Shown: positions 12,707 through 24,553, counted from the stretch's first letter. The stretch is DNA of 64,000 bases from Perilla frutescens (GCA_026008535.1 BRKX01000017.1:10308501-10372500), one strand, 5' to 3'. The notes: generated by a model from the sequence alone, not told the origin. Translations and numbers: made by a program.

Positions 12707-13485
12707 CTGTTATTCCTTTTGTGGATGCGTCAAAATTATAATCTAATTTCTATATTTGTAATTGTATCAGAATTTACAAATGTATTTTTATAATTAATAG
12801 TTAATGAGAAATGATTATTGTTAGTTATCATATCGTGTATTGTTGATTTCTTTCATTTGATGCACTTTGATGCTAATCGAATTTTCAATTTGTCATATTT
12901 TTTTCATTTTATCTTATTTTTCATGTATTTATTTATTTATTTCAATAATAAGAGATGATAATTATTTAATAGAATTATGAAAATATAATTTATACATGTG
13001 AAAAAAATTCGTAAACATGTTGGCCCGACATGTTAGCCTAAAAACTGAAGGGTTAAAATTAAGGTCAATGATTCTCAACTCAATTGAATATGTCTGAAAC
13101 CGAATAGGGCGGGCCCGATTGAATCTCAGTTACAAATGACAAAATAAAAAAAAAATAAAAACACAAATATTATATTTGCAAGTAAACATAGGTAATATCA
13201 TGTAGTAGGTTTGTTTAAAAATAATTTTAATTATTTAAACATTCACATTAATGGTTGCAATTTTTCTATTCACATTAATAGTTGCGTTTGTGGTCAACTT
13301 AGGCTAGTGGATTAAATTATCTCAACATGTACTCACCAAACTGATTCCAAGGCGAAGAACAATTACCAAAGTTGAATAAAATATTGCGGCAAGTTGTGGA
13401 TTCCCATCTTCAATCTAGAAATGAAGCACACGTTCTATTTCCATTAATATTTCAAACTTGGAAGAATATCAGAAACTAGAGATCG
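12707..13485. other. AT-rich intergenic region upstream of the NLR
   Basis: No gene or repeat is recognised. The last 100 bases before 13486 are the presumed 5' leader of the NLR, with the ATG in the context GATCGATGG. Confidence 0.4.
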
Positions 13486-16124
13486 ATGGCAGCTTACGCA
13501 GCTCTAGTTTCTCTTATCAATGATTTGGATGACATCCAGAATCATCCCCGCCATTCCTTTTCTTTTGACAACAAACAGATGACTTCCCTCTCTCAAACTC
13601 TCCATTTCTTGATTGGTTTCATGGAATGCTACGACTCCCATGGATGCAGCACAGAAGCTTTGGAGATCCGAATCACATCTGCGGCTCATGCGGCTCACGA
13701 TGTGATTCAATCCCATGTAGTTGATCAAATTCATGCTGGATCAACTCTTAATGGAAAAGCAAGATCTTATTTTTTGCTCGATCTACAGAAAGCAATTGAC
13801 AACGTGGATTTTGTTTGGAGAAAGGCAATGCAGTTTAAAGCGAAAAGTGGATCATTGAAAGCAGAGCGGCCCGCATATTCAGCACCTGCTTCAACCTCCG
13901 GGAAGAATATTATGGTGGGATTTGACGCCGTGAGGGATCAACTTTTGCATATTCTCACCGGAGAACCTTCTGGTCACCGCCGTGTGACCCCACTTGTCGG
14001 CATGGGCGGAATTGGTAAGACCACACTCGCCAAAAATGCTTATGAACATTTATATATTCAGCAGCAGTTTGATATTCGTCTTTGGGCTACAATTTCTCAG
14101 CAATATAGTGTAGAAACAATTCTTACACAACTTATATTTGGAGAAAGCAGATCCACCACCGGTGGAAATGTTATGGGATCAGGAGAGGTGCTGCATAAAA
14201 AGTTATGGTGTAGAAGGTATTTAATTGTATTAGATGATATGTGGAGTTTGGAAGCTTGGAATGAGATACAGATATTTTTGCCCGATAATGGCAATGGAAG
14301 TTGTGTTATCGTAACAACTAGGCTATCAAATTTGGCAACTGATCTTAGTTCTTCCCCTTTTGAGATGAGCTTCTTAGATAAGGATAAAAGTTGGGAACTA
14401 TTTTGTGGAGAGGCATTTGGACAAGAAAAATGTCCCCTCCTGAGTTAGAGAAAATTGGGATAAAGATTGTGAAAAGATGCCGAGGACTTCCACTATCAAT
14501 TATTGTAATTGCTGGGCATCTTAGAAAATCATCTAGGGCAATCGAATACTGGGAGAAGGTTGGTAGTTTTATGAACCCGATTTCAAGTTCAGTGGAGGAT
14601 GAGCAATGCTTGAAAGTAATAAGTTTGAGTTACCACCACCTCCCTACTTATCTACAACCATGTTTTCTGTATATGGGGATTTATGAGGAAGATAAATGGA
14701 TTGATGCCTCTGAACTCCTCAAATTTTGGATTGCCGAGGGATTTCTAAAACCAAATAAATCCCTAAGTTTGGAAGAGGTAGCAGAGGATTATCTGGAAGA
14801 TCTCATTGACAGGAATCTCATTTTAGTCCGTGAAATGAGTTGGAAAAGAAAAGCTAAAATGTGTGGCATTCATGATATTGTGAGAGAGTTGTGTTTGAAG
14901 GTAGCTAAGAAAGAGAAATTTCTGTGTTTGGTTGAAGATAGCCCACAAGCCATAGGCTGGAAGCGTCACAATGTAACGCGATTTCCTGAGTGGAAGCATC
15001 GTGAGGTGGTTGCCGCTCTGAGATTAGCACCGGCGGTCCGTTCTCGTGTGGGCCGTGGATATTGCCCCTTAGGTGAGTTGTCGCTCGACTTCAGATCACT
15101 GAGACTATCGGCTTTTCAGTTGGTTAACCTACGCCATCTTCACCTCGACCTTCAGAGTCGAGTTACTGAGAGATACTACGTTCTTTCATCAATATCCCTA
15201 TTTTGGAACGTGAAAACACTAATTATAAACAACTGTTGCGAAATTAGCGTGTCATATGAGATTTGGGAGATGCCACAGCTCAGACATCTCGAGTTCTACG
15301 GAATTTGTCTTCCTAATCCTCTTCCGAAAAAAGAAGAATGCATTGTTTTGCAAAACCTACACACACTCATAGGAGTAGAGGATTTGAAGTTGACGGAAGA
15401 GGTTTGCGAAAGAATGCCAAACATCAAGAATTTGTCTGTTTTATATAATCATTTCCCTGGCGATTTCGATGCAGTCTCATACTACTGTCCTCACAATCTT
15501 GGTCGTTTCAACAAATTGGAATCACTCAAGTGTGTGTTCTACGGTGATGATTCCAAGTGTCGTGATTTTGTTCTGAGCTTCACATTCCCGTCTTCACTTC
15601 ACGAGTTGTCTTTACAGAACTCTCAACTCCGTTGGGAAGATTTGGCAATGGTGATTAAATCATTGCCCCATCTTGAGGAATTAGAATTGGACCCGATCAA
15701 AGGACTCGAGTGGAACCTTGTTGAGGAATTCCCTCGCCTGAAAATTTTGAGGATTTTATCATGTGATGATTTGATTTATTGGAATGCAAACAGCTCCCAT
15801 TTTCCGATCCTTGAGATTCTCCATATACGATCAGCACCCAAATTGAGTGAGATCCCTTTGGATATTGGAGAAATACCCACGCTTCGACGTATAGAATTGG
15901 ACGGGTGTAGCATGTCTGCAGCTATTTCGGCGATGAGAATAGTGGTGGAGCAAGAGAGTCTTGGGAATGGGGACCTTCAAGTTGATGTTCATTTTTGGAA
16001 ATTGGAAGAAGTGAAGAGATTCCAGAAAATGGTGCAAGAGGAGGAGCTGAGAAGCAATAGTCTTTGCCTGTACCATGGCAGTCGGTACCATAAGAATTTT
16101 AAGGTCTTTGAGTTTGAGGTTTGA
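13486..16124 (+). pseudogene. CC-NBS-LRR resistance gene, R1/late-blight type, frameshifted
   Basis: Intronless gene, about 880 codons if read through. An Rx/R1-like N-terminal helical region (1-140) precedes the NB-ARC domain. Visible motifs are MVGFD (143-147), P-loop GMGGIGKTT (172-180), kinase-2 YLIVLDDMW (245-253), RNBS-B GSCVIVTTR (271-279), then RNBS-C, GLPL (CRGLPLS), RNBS-D (CFLYMGIYEED) and an MHD variant (IHDIVRELC). Irregular LRRs reach the stop at 16124. The frame breaks at 14434-14437: the first frame ends at 14448 (KCPLLS) and the next resumes with PPELEKIG, as if one C was lost from a C run. Such receptors normally sense pathogen effectors inside the cell. With this lesion only a truncated NB-ARC fragment would be made. 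A sequencing error in the C run is possible. Confidence 0.9.
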
Positions 16125-18849
16125 CAAGTTTAATTTTCTTTTAGTTTTTTGGAATATATGATAATTGTATTCCTCTGATTTGATTTCTAATTAGTTGTAT
16201 GATTCAACTTATCAGGCTAGGCGTGAATATTTGCAGAGCACTAAAAGTTTCATTTACTTGTACATTTGGAGTCATTTTTTTATGGTTAAAGAATTGTGTG
16301 TTATAAATAAACTAGGACTGTACAATTATTTATAAAGTACTGTACTAGCAGAATAAGCGTGCAATGCACGCAATTCAACTAATTTATTTAAATTAATTAT
16401 TGAAGTTTAAAATTTTAATATACTAGTATATTTGAGTAGTCAATTTAGAAAATATATTTTGTTATATATATATATATATATATCCATTTATAAATTTAAT
16501 AATATTTGAAAATTCTAGATTAATCAATAATCAGAAAAATAATATAAACATAAAATATAATTAAATTATAAATATTCAAACATGAACTCAGAATTTATAG
16601 TCTTTTAATTTGTTTATATTTTTGTTGTTTTAATATATATATATATATACATACATATATATACATAGGGTTAGGTTCTGATGAGAAATGAGAATAAATC
16701 TGATCCATTTATTTTTCTTGATCAATGATTGGTACTTCATTATGTGCAGTTAGGCGTGATGAATGTAGATTAATCCATACAAGTGTGTTATATATTGTAA
16801 AACTGCTATGAAATCATTATGGAAATAAATTCTTAGCTACATAAAATATGGATATCTTATATCTTAGATTTCCCAAAGATTAAAAACGGCCAGGGGAGTT
16901 TGAGAAACTCAATCATGTTTATAATATTTGTATTTAAAAAATTATTGAATAATGGACGATCACAAAAAAATCAATTAATTAATGAACGGCCGTGAGAGTT
17001 GATGAAACTATGAAAGAAGGCGACAAGTTGATTTAATTAATTTGTTCATTGTTTATTAATGTATATAAATTTATTACTTAATGTATTTATTGGTTATATA
17101 TCTTATATATGAATTTATTATATAATTGTTAATATTTTATTGCATAATTACTTTGTACCACTTATGCAATGAAATTATATCAATTATGTGATAAAGTATT
17201 TTAAACAATAAAATAATAACAATTAAACAATAAAATGCAGTAAGATAAGAGAGAGATGCATATATCTTTTCTCAAGATTCCTTTTTTTTTTACAAAAATT
17301 CTCCACCTTCTTAGATTGTTGACGTATATGTGTATTAAAACAATCTAAATCTTCTATTCAACAATTTTTATGTTGACTTTACCATCTAATAAGTATACAA
17401 ATTTTTAATTAATATAAGTTCACAAAATCTTATATTTCAGAAAAATTCAGTATAAAGTTAACTAAACTTACTAAAAGTTAATGAGTTCAAAATAGTCTTA
17501 ATTATATGATTTTTTACTATCATGACAGAACATCTTATCACACATCAATTAACATTGTTTATCTCATAAGTAAATTATATTTTTAACCACTCTATGTTAT
17601 CAATTAATTTACATATATCACGATATATACACTAAATTGATTGAACTATTTCCATTATTACACATGTCACAAAATATTAACTATTTTTTGTGTGTATTTT
17701 ATCCGAGCATACATTTAATACTATATTTTTTTATTGTAATATAAATGACTACATTGAACAAATAAAATTACAAATAACTTAACTAAATTAAAATGGTGTT
17801 GAATGTATAAATATCATGTGTTTAAAGATTAAAAAAAACTTCATTATTATAGCAATATGTGTTGCTCAATGATAAAAAAAATTTAAAATCTCAAAGTTTG
17901 GTTAATAGTTTGTTGTGGTAAAATGCGTTCAAGGTTTCATTTCCAATATATTTTTAAAATGTTATACATTGTTTATAATTTTTTTACGAAAAATATAATT
18001 TGTTTTCAGTTGTAATTCTCGATTCAATGATTAACTAATTTAATTAGTAGTATAAATCTAAGGAAAAATTATTCAATTTCTCAATTTCAATTATTTCCTC
18101 AACTAATAGAGAATGTTCATTCTCATTCTTATGATTGATATGTTTTAAAATTGGTAATCACCATTTTTGTGGAAATCTATATTCCAAAATATGTGCAATA
18201 TAAATTCCTTCCACCCGATAAATTTAATTATTTTCATTCAACCAAAACACCTAATATATATATCATTCTATAAAAAAATCATAATGTACAACACTTCTAC
18301 ATATAACTATGAATTATATATTGTTCCATATGTATTATGTTTAACTAAATAGTTTGAAAATTATGTTAAATAATTAGTAGTTCAATCTAAGGTGAAAATA
18401 TTCGATTCTTCTATTTCAACTATTTTATAAGTAATTGGACTATGTTTATTCTCAGTCATATAATTATAGGTAGTCAACATAATCCATATTCCAAAAAATT
18501 ATGCAATATTCTTTAAATAGCTATTCTTAATTAACTGAATCATCTGATATAAAATATTGTATATATAATTATAAAACCAACCAATATTATATTCTAAATT
18601 TTTTTAAATTATAAATTAATGACTTTATACTTTATATTAAATATATAGATGAATATTGTAGATAAATTAATAAATGAAAATGATGTGTATAAGTGGAACC
18701 TTTCTAAATTATTTTTTTGTTAGGCATTATAAGGATGGATTGATGAAAGTTACTTTTTGATAATTGGGTATTTTTCATCTTGCACTGCAACAACTTAAAA
18801 ATGATGATTTTAACCGCAAGTAAAACAGAAAAGCCTATTAGTTGTATTA
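16125..18849. other. Very AT-rich intergenic region
   Basis: About 100 bases of likely NLR 3' UTR are followed by AT-rich DNA with short (TA)n runs near 16463-16483 and 16635-16650. No coding frame, RNA or transposon end could be supported. Confidence 0.45.
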
Positions 18850-18945
18850 AAAGCCGGCCCATTGCTCCAATAGTTTAAAGCCCACTGCTAAATTAGGGCT
18901 CCATCTCATATCTGCTTCAGACCGCAACTATATAAAGTATAAACA
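18850..18945 (+). promoter_or_regulatory. Promoter-like region upstream of the snoRNA cluster
   Basis: Two site II-type elements (GGCCCA at about 18855, AAGCCCA at about 18880; TGGGCC/T on the other strand) and a telo-box-like AATTAGGGCT lie 40-80 bases before TATATAAAG (about 18928). From literature memory, site II plus telo-box promoters are typical of plant snoRNA and ribosomal-protein genes. The motifs are seen; the promoter role is inferred. Confidence 0.45.
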
Positions 18946-19875
18946 CATCCATTCATGTTTCACTATGCATCTCGAATTTTCTCCTCACCGGCGGTAGAAT
19001 GAGTTGCAGAAATATTTATTTCTTCGAAAAATATGGAGAAATCTGTATTTTATTCCAAGTCACTCCTTTTTATTCCATCTTTTAGTTTTACAAAATGTTT
19101 GCGGTAACTGAATTATGAATAGAAAAGGCAATAGTCTGTGTAATTGATGCGTTTAACTAATTGAATAGCGACATCATCCCCTTTCGTTGCCGAGATATTG
19201 AGAGCATCATATGCTTGCGCGTGCCGCTCCTGCTGTTCGTGCACTAATGTGCTCTTATATTTCTCAAATGTTTTTAATTGTTTTTTGATCCGATTTTATT
19301 TTCATCTTGCGATGATGATCTGATTGTTTTTTTTTTCAATTTTATTTGTTACTAGGATGACTATTGCTTTATTTCTGACACCTCTTGTACGAGAAGATCC
19401 TTAATTGGCCCTTCGTTGAGCACATAGAGCAGCTAACTGAGCGTTTATTTGTTTGAATTTATCATATTATTGCAGTTTCCATTTTAATGTATGCATTGTT
19501 TAGATTTATTATTTGAGTAGATATTCAGGCAACATCCTTCCTTCAACAAAGTTGGGAAGAGATGTGTTAATCTGCTCGTAGATTGACCTTTTGCTCTTCA
19601 GACTTGCTGATTATTTCCTTGAAGCTGGTCTAGTAAGCTTAAGCACATTTTTTCTTGATTTCTCCAAATCTTGACATTATTTTTGGGAATTGTGGTTTTG
19701 CTTCGCTATCTGGTTGTTGGATTTTAACTCTGTATCCTTTCAACTCGTTCCCTAGAAGCAAAAGTAGTTGTGTTGCTCTGTTTTTATTACTCCTATAGTA
19801 TGTTGATTGTTGTTGGAGAATAAATGGGGCAGCTACATTTTTTTTAATTCAAAAGTTTTGTAAATGTCAATTTAT
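18946..19875 (+). ncRNA. Possible leader or host transcript of the snoRNA cluster
   Basis: Nearly 930 bases separate the promoter-like motifs from the first snoRNA candidate. No long reading frame crosses it and no convincing further snoRNA was found, though it is less AT-rich than its surroundings. It could be a spliced non-coding host transcript. Low confidence. Confidence 0.25.
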
Positions 19876-19963
19876 TTGATGGTGATGATGAGTTCTAGCA
19901 GACCTGTAATGATTGCGGAAATGATCGCAATTATTTTGAACATCTAAGGGACTGAGCCATTAC
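19876..19963 (+). ncRNA. Candidate box C/D snoRNA with an 18S rRNA guide (U61-like target)
   Basis: Box C ATGATGA is at 19885-19891 and box D CTGA at 19952-19955. A 5-bp closing stem (ATGGT 19879-19883 with GCCAT 19956-19960) brings them together. The sequence just before box D, GAACATCTAAGGG (19938-19950), is the exact reverse complement of CCCTTAGATGTTC, a conserved stretch of plant 18S rRNA that I know from memory. By the box D+5 rule, 19947 pairs with the first U after CCC, predicting 2'-O-methylation there. I recall this as the target zone of snoRNA U61, which is a tentative assignment. C' and D' boxes are weak. The length of about 88 nt is normal. Confidence 0.75.
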
Positions 19964-20024
19964 CTTTTCATTAATTGTACTAATTCAATCTTTTTAATTT
20001 ATTCTTTAATTTTAAAAATGTTTT

Positions 20025-20167
20025 AGTGCTTTACTTGAATATTGCATCGTGTTATACTGAAATTATTTGTGTGTGGCATTGCAACATGTGAAGCTATAAG
20101 AATATGTTCCTCTCGCTATCCGGTGCTACTCTGATTTAGTTCATTTGGACGTTGAGGAACGATAAAT
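20025..20167 (+). ncRNA. Candidate box H/ACA snoRNA
   Basis: Two hairpins flank an H box. The 5' basal stem pairs GCTTTAC (20028-20034) with GTGAAGC (20088-20094), including one G-U. Then comes H box ATAAGA (20096-20101, matching ANANNA). The 3' basal stem pairs GTTCCTC (20106-20112) with GAGGAAC (20154-20160). An ATA triplet at 20162-20164 sits where ACA should be, three bases from the presumed end. Size and layout fit a plant H/ACA RNA, and it starts about 60 nt after the C/D candidate, as in polycistronic plant clusters. The ATA in place of ACA and weak upper stems lower confidence. The pseudouridylation target is not determined. Confidence 0.5.
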
Positions 20168-20604
20168 TTTTTCCGATACAGATATTTTTGTATAGTTTTT
20201 GTTTGGGTATATGTATGTGTAATGCATAATTGTAATTTTAATCAGATATATTTATGTGTTTTATGCCATGTGGAATTGTTTCAATTTGACCTTCGGTTTT
20301 GGCATGTCTTCTAAATATTCGAATATGATAAGCCGTCGAATTGTGTTCATATTATCTATAGAAACTTAGAAGTTGATTGATACTCAATTTAGATGAGGTA
20401 AGTTTTATTCGTACGTTTAATTGGACTGCAATGCAAACTAAGCTTATTGACATTGAAGTTCAAATTTTTAAAAAGTACTCTTCCATGTCTAAATATGATT
20501 TAAAAATCAGAATTTAATGTGATTTAATTAAGATTAGTGAAATAGCATTTCAAGTTTATAAAAAATACGCTACATGTCTCTTTGCTCTTAAAATTTAGTA
20601 TTAA
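20168..20604. other. AT-rich spacer
   Basis: This lies between the snoRNA candidates and the foldback element. Nothing recognisable was found. Confidence 0.4.
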
Positions 20605-21895
20605 TCTATACTATATATAAAAACAGAAAAAATTTGATTTTGTTTTCAAAATTGATAGCAATTTTGTAATAATAATTGTCAATTGAGGTTATCAATTCTC
20701 TGTTTCTATATAAAAATTTTAAAAATATTGTATCGTTTTTGAGAGTGGGAGAATATGTAATTTTTCTAATTTTCCATGCAATGATATTTTAACCGTATTT
20801 TTTTTATGCAATAATATTTTCTAATTTTGCATAAACACATATTTTTCCTGTATTTAAATTTATTAAAATTCCTTCATTTTAAAACGAGTTACGGTTATTC
20901 AAAATTATTTATTTTATGATTTAGATTATTTATTTAATTTAAAATAAAATAAAATTTTTAAAAATTGTGGGAATCATGTGAATATATATTAAAATTTATT
21001 ATTTAAAATGATAGTGGGAGAATTTGTGATTTGGTTGAGCATGAATTAAAAAAAATACAGACATTGAAAAATGAACATGATAACGTCCCACTAAAAAGAA
21101 TGTAATTTCCACTTCCCAAGTAGGGGTACAATAAATATGAACTCATTTTCAACAATGTATTCAGTTTCTCTTCCCACTTTCTCCATTTACTTTAAAGTTG
21201 TCCAATATTTTGTCTCACTATTTATTCATTCAGCATTTTGAAATTCCACATAAATAATGGCATCAATATTCGGTACAATTGACATGTTAAAGCTTGGAAG
21301 AAGCACCTTTGGTTTAGAACTTTTGATGCTATGAAAACTCCAATTTGTGTGACATTAAATGTATGGTATTTTCCACGATCGAGAGGTAAAAATAGTTATT
21401 GTGTTTATTGAAATATTTTTTATGCTTTTGAAATAAAATATTCTAAAATATTAAAAATACAAATACATTTTTAATGTTTCATAATGTTTTATTTCAAAAG
21501 CATAAAAAACATTTCGATAAACACAATAACTGTTTGTACCTCTCGACCGTCAAAAATACTGATGGCAAACGAATTGGAGTTTTCATAGCATCGAATCAGT
21601 CAAAGTTCTAGACCAAAGGTGTTTCTTTCAGGCTTTAACATGTCGATTGTTCCAAATACTGGTGCCATTTTTTATGTGGAACTTTCAAAATGTCAATGAA
21701 TAAATGGTGAGACAAAATGTTGGACGACTTTAGAGTAAATAGAGAGAGTGAGGAGAGAAACTGACTGAAGTACGTTGTTGGAAATGAGTTCATTTTAATA
21801 TTTATTGTTCACTTTTATGTTAGGTTCAATGTAGTGGGGAAGTGGAAGTTACATTCTTTTTAGTGGGACGTTATCAAGTTCATCTTCAGAATGTT

Positions 21896-22078
21896 TTATT
21901 TCAAAAGCATAAAGAATATTTTGATAAACACAGTAACTGTTTGTACCTCTCGACCGTCCAAAATACATTCGATGGCACATGAATTGGAGTTTTCATAGCA
22001 TCGAATCAGTCGAAGTTCTAGACCAAAGGTGTTTCTTTCAGGCTTTAACATGTCGATTGTACCAAATACTGGTGTCAT
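21896..22078 (-). pseudogene. RPA/DUF223-like N-terminal fragment, copy b
   Basis: This 60-aa frame matches copy c at most positions (MTPVFGTIDMLKPERNTFG, LELRLIRCYENSNS, ILDGREVQTVTVFI). The shared frame and length in two of three units show that each unit carries the same gene start. The third unit (near 21660-21490) is broken by small changes, and the inverted left copy (ATG at about 21259) has lost bases in the middle. Confidence 0.4.
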
Positions 22079-22306
22079 TTTTTATGTGGAACTTTCAGAA
22101 TGCTAAATAAAGAAATGGTGAGACAAAATGTTGGACGATTTTAGAGTAAATGGAGAGAGTGAGGAGAGAAACTGACTGAAGTACGTTGTTGGAAATGAGT
22201 TCATTTTAATATTTATTGTTCACTTTTATGTTAGGTTCAATGCAGTGGGGAAGTGGAAGTTACATTCTTTTTAATGGGGCGTTATCAAGTTCATTTTCAG
22301 AATGTT

Positions 22307-22489
22307 TTATTTTAAAAGCATAAAAAATATTTTGATAAACACAGTAACTTTTTGTACCTCTCGGTCGTGGAAAATACATGCGATGGCACACGAATTGGAG
22401 TTTTCATAGCATTGAATCAGTCGAAGTTCTAGACCAAAGGTGCTTCTTTCAGGCTTTAACATGTTGATTGTACCAAATACTGGTGCCAT
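22307..22489 (-). pseudogene. RPA/DUF223-like N-terminal fragment, copy c
   Basis: A 60-aa frame starting MAPVFGTINMLKPE, with LELRLIQCYENSNS and IFHDREVQKVTVFI. The pattern of a short N-terminus, a basic beta-strand and a conserved FHDRE turn resembles the first OB-fold strands of plant replication-protein-A-like (DUF223) proteins, which Helitrons often carry. Only the first exon or so is present, followed by a stop. The resemblance is from memory and moderate. Confidence 0.4.
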
Positions 22490-23158
22490 TTTTTATGTGG
22501 AATTTTTCAGAATACTGAATGAATAAATGGTGAGACAAAATGTTGGACGACTTTAGAGTAAATGGAGAGAGTAAGGAGAGAAACTGACTCAAATACATTA
22601 TTGGAAATGAGTTCATTTTAATATTTATTGTTCACTTATATGTTAGGTTCAATGTAGTGGGGAAGTGGAAGTTACATTCTTTTTAGTGGCGCGTTATCAA
22701 ATTCATTTTTCAATGTCTGTATTTTTTTTAATTCGTGCTCATCGAATCACAAGTTCTCCACTATCAATTTAAATTATAAATTTTAATATATATTCACATA
22801 ATTCCCACAATTTTTAAAACTTTTATTTTATTTTAAATTAAATTAATAATATGAATCATAAAATAAATAATTTTGAATACCCGTAACTCTATTTAAAATG
22901 AAGGAATTTTAATATATTTAAATACGGATAAAATATGTTTTTTTTGAAAAATTAGAAAAATATTATTGCATGCAAAATTAGAAAAATTACACATTCTCCC
23001 ACTCTCAAAACGGATACAATTTTTTAAAATTTTTTATAAAAATTAAATGCATAAAAAATGAAAAATTAATGACCTCAATTAACAACTATTATTACAAAAT
23101 TGCCATCAATTTTGAAGGCAAAATCAGATTTTTTCTGTTTTTATATATAGTATAGATA

Positions 23159-23568
23159 CTTTGATAATTTATGTATATGTATATATTAATTTTTGTTTGT
23201 GGAAGGATTTGGGAAGCGAGATTTTATTCAAATAGTTAAATTTGTATTCTTGTAAATTTATTCGATAAATTCACTTATTTTTGTGCGAAAAATGCTTTGA
23301 TTTAATTTTGATTCACAATTTTCTGATTCTGATTTTATCTTTTATTGGAAAAAAAAAATGTACGTCTCGTTTCAACTTTTTAAAATTTTTAATTTGAGGA
23401 GCTTGTGGATTAGAATCATTGACACGCTCCGATTCTTGTTCTAGAATCGTCGGTTTTTGGATTGGATTTAGTCGCCGGATCGCGGATAGAAAGTGACCGT
23501 CGGTTAATTTTTGTGCTTGGTCACATGGTTCTTGTTTGGAATGTCGATCTTACATCTCAACAAGATTC

Positions 23569-23599
<31 letters not shown>

Positions 23600-24535
23600 T
23601 TGTTTTTTTCACAAATTATATTTAATTTTTTTAAATTAATTTATTATTTTTATTAGAAGTCTCGTGCAGGGCATTTGTCCTTGTGTAGGTGGACTTGATA
23701 AAAAAAAAATTTGAAATAAAAATATACTAGAAAATGAAATTAGTTAATCATAAAAATTGATAGAATTTTTTTTTATCTGGCGAATGTATGCTCTAATGCA
23801 TTTTGTTCGATAGTTAATTAATTTAAAATAAATATAAATCATAAAATGGAATTAGTAACTTTTAAAATTAAATTGAAATATTTTATTTTTTTTATGTGCG
23901 GTCTCGCCCAAATAATTAAATTTTAACATTAAATTGAAATAATTAGATTGAATTAGTTTAATTTTTTAATTGATATCTCACACACTACATTAGTTCAAAT
24001 GCCAATGCACTTGTTTGTGTACTCAATTCAACAAAAAATAAAAAAATAAAAAAAAAATCAAAAGGAAAACTAACTATTGGGCTGAGCTTGTGGATTTGGG
24101 CTAAATTTTGGTGGGTTCTGATCTTAGGACTTATTTGACCCTTCTAATGAAATAGATCTATTAGATGGTCTAATACGATTTTATCTTTAATTTTATTTGG
24201 ATTGAAACCAACTAGAAGTTTGTTTCTCTATGGAATTAGATTGGAAAGAACAGAAGAATAGATAGTTAATCAATTCTTGATTGCATTTACTTATTTTGTG
24301 TGCGTCTTCATTTCCTAAACTTGTTTTACATATTGTGGTTGTGTTAAATAGTAATTGATAGTTCAATTAGATAATCATCACTTCATTTGTCAATCTTCTA
24401 GATAATAGTTAGGAGTTGAAATTTAATATTTAGTAATTACCAGTTTAAATCTCTTAGGATATGACTTTGTTCACCATTAAACTATATTATGAATTGTACA
24501 CTTGCAGTAGGTAAAATAAAAATCGCACAAGTTTT
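23159..24535. other. AT-rich intergenic DNA with a (CA)n microsatellite
   Basis: No gene is seen. A (CA)n run lies at 23573-23595. The stretch 24060-24530 (ending CTTGCAGTAGGTAAAATAA) reads like the end of a retrotransposon LTR, because it leads into a primer-binding-like site. Confidence 0.4.
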
Positions 24536-24553
24536 TGGCGCCACTACTGGGGA
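24536..24553 (+). other. Gypsy primer-binding-site-like sequence
   Basis: TGGCGCCACTACTGGGGA resembles the tRNA-complementary start of the internal region of plant Ty3/Gypsy elements. An LTR to its left is implied but its start could not be fixed. The pol relic that follows is on the opposite strand, so the two need not belong together. Confidence 0.4.

Larger units (their letters stand above)
21463..22695 (-). repeat. Three tandem 411-bp units, each a promoter plus gene start
   Basis: Units run at about 21463-21873, 21874-22284 and 22285-22695, marked by the recurring TTATCAAGTTCAT-type junction near 21872, 22283 and 22694. Read on the - strand, each holds about 220 bp of leader, an ATG and about 60 codons, then a short AT-rich tail. 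An inverted single copy lies at about 21060-21460 on the + strand, so the centre near 21470 is palindromic. Confidence 0.8.
20605..23158. mobile_element. Foldback element with RPA-like gene 5' ends in its arms
   Basis: Both ends begin TCTATACTATATATAAAA (left on +, right on -), and the arms stay similar for several hundred bases. The left arm (20605 to about 21460) carries one copy of a promoter plus start-of-gene block on the + strand. The right side carries three tandem copies on the - strand, then the right arm to 23158. The terminal sequence resembles Helitron 5' ends as I remember them, but here it is present at both ends in inverted orientation. No matching target duplication was found. 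No transposase is present, so it is non-autonomous. Confidence 0.65.

Noticed and set aside
19309..19440. Possible second C/D snoRNA (GATGATGA with CTGA at 19374 or 19437)
   Set aside because: No terminal stem pairs for either box D and no rRNA match that I could recognise.
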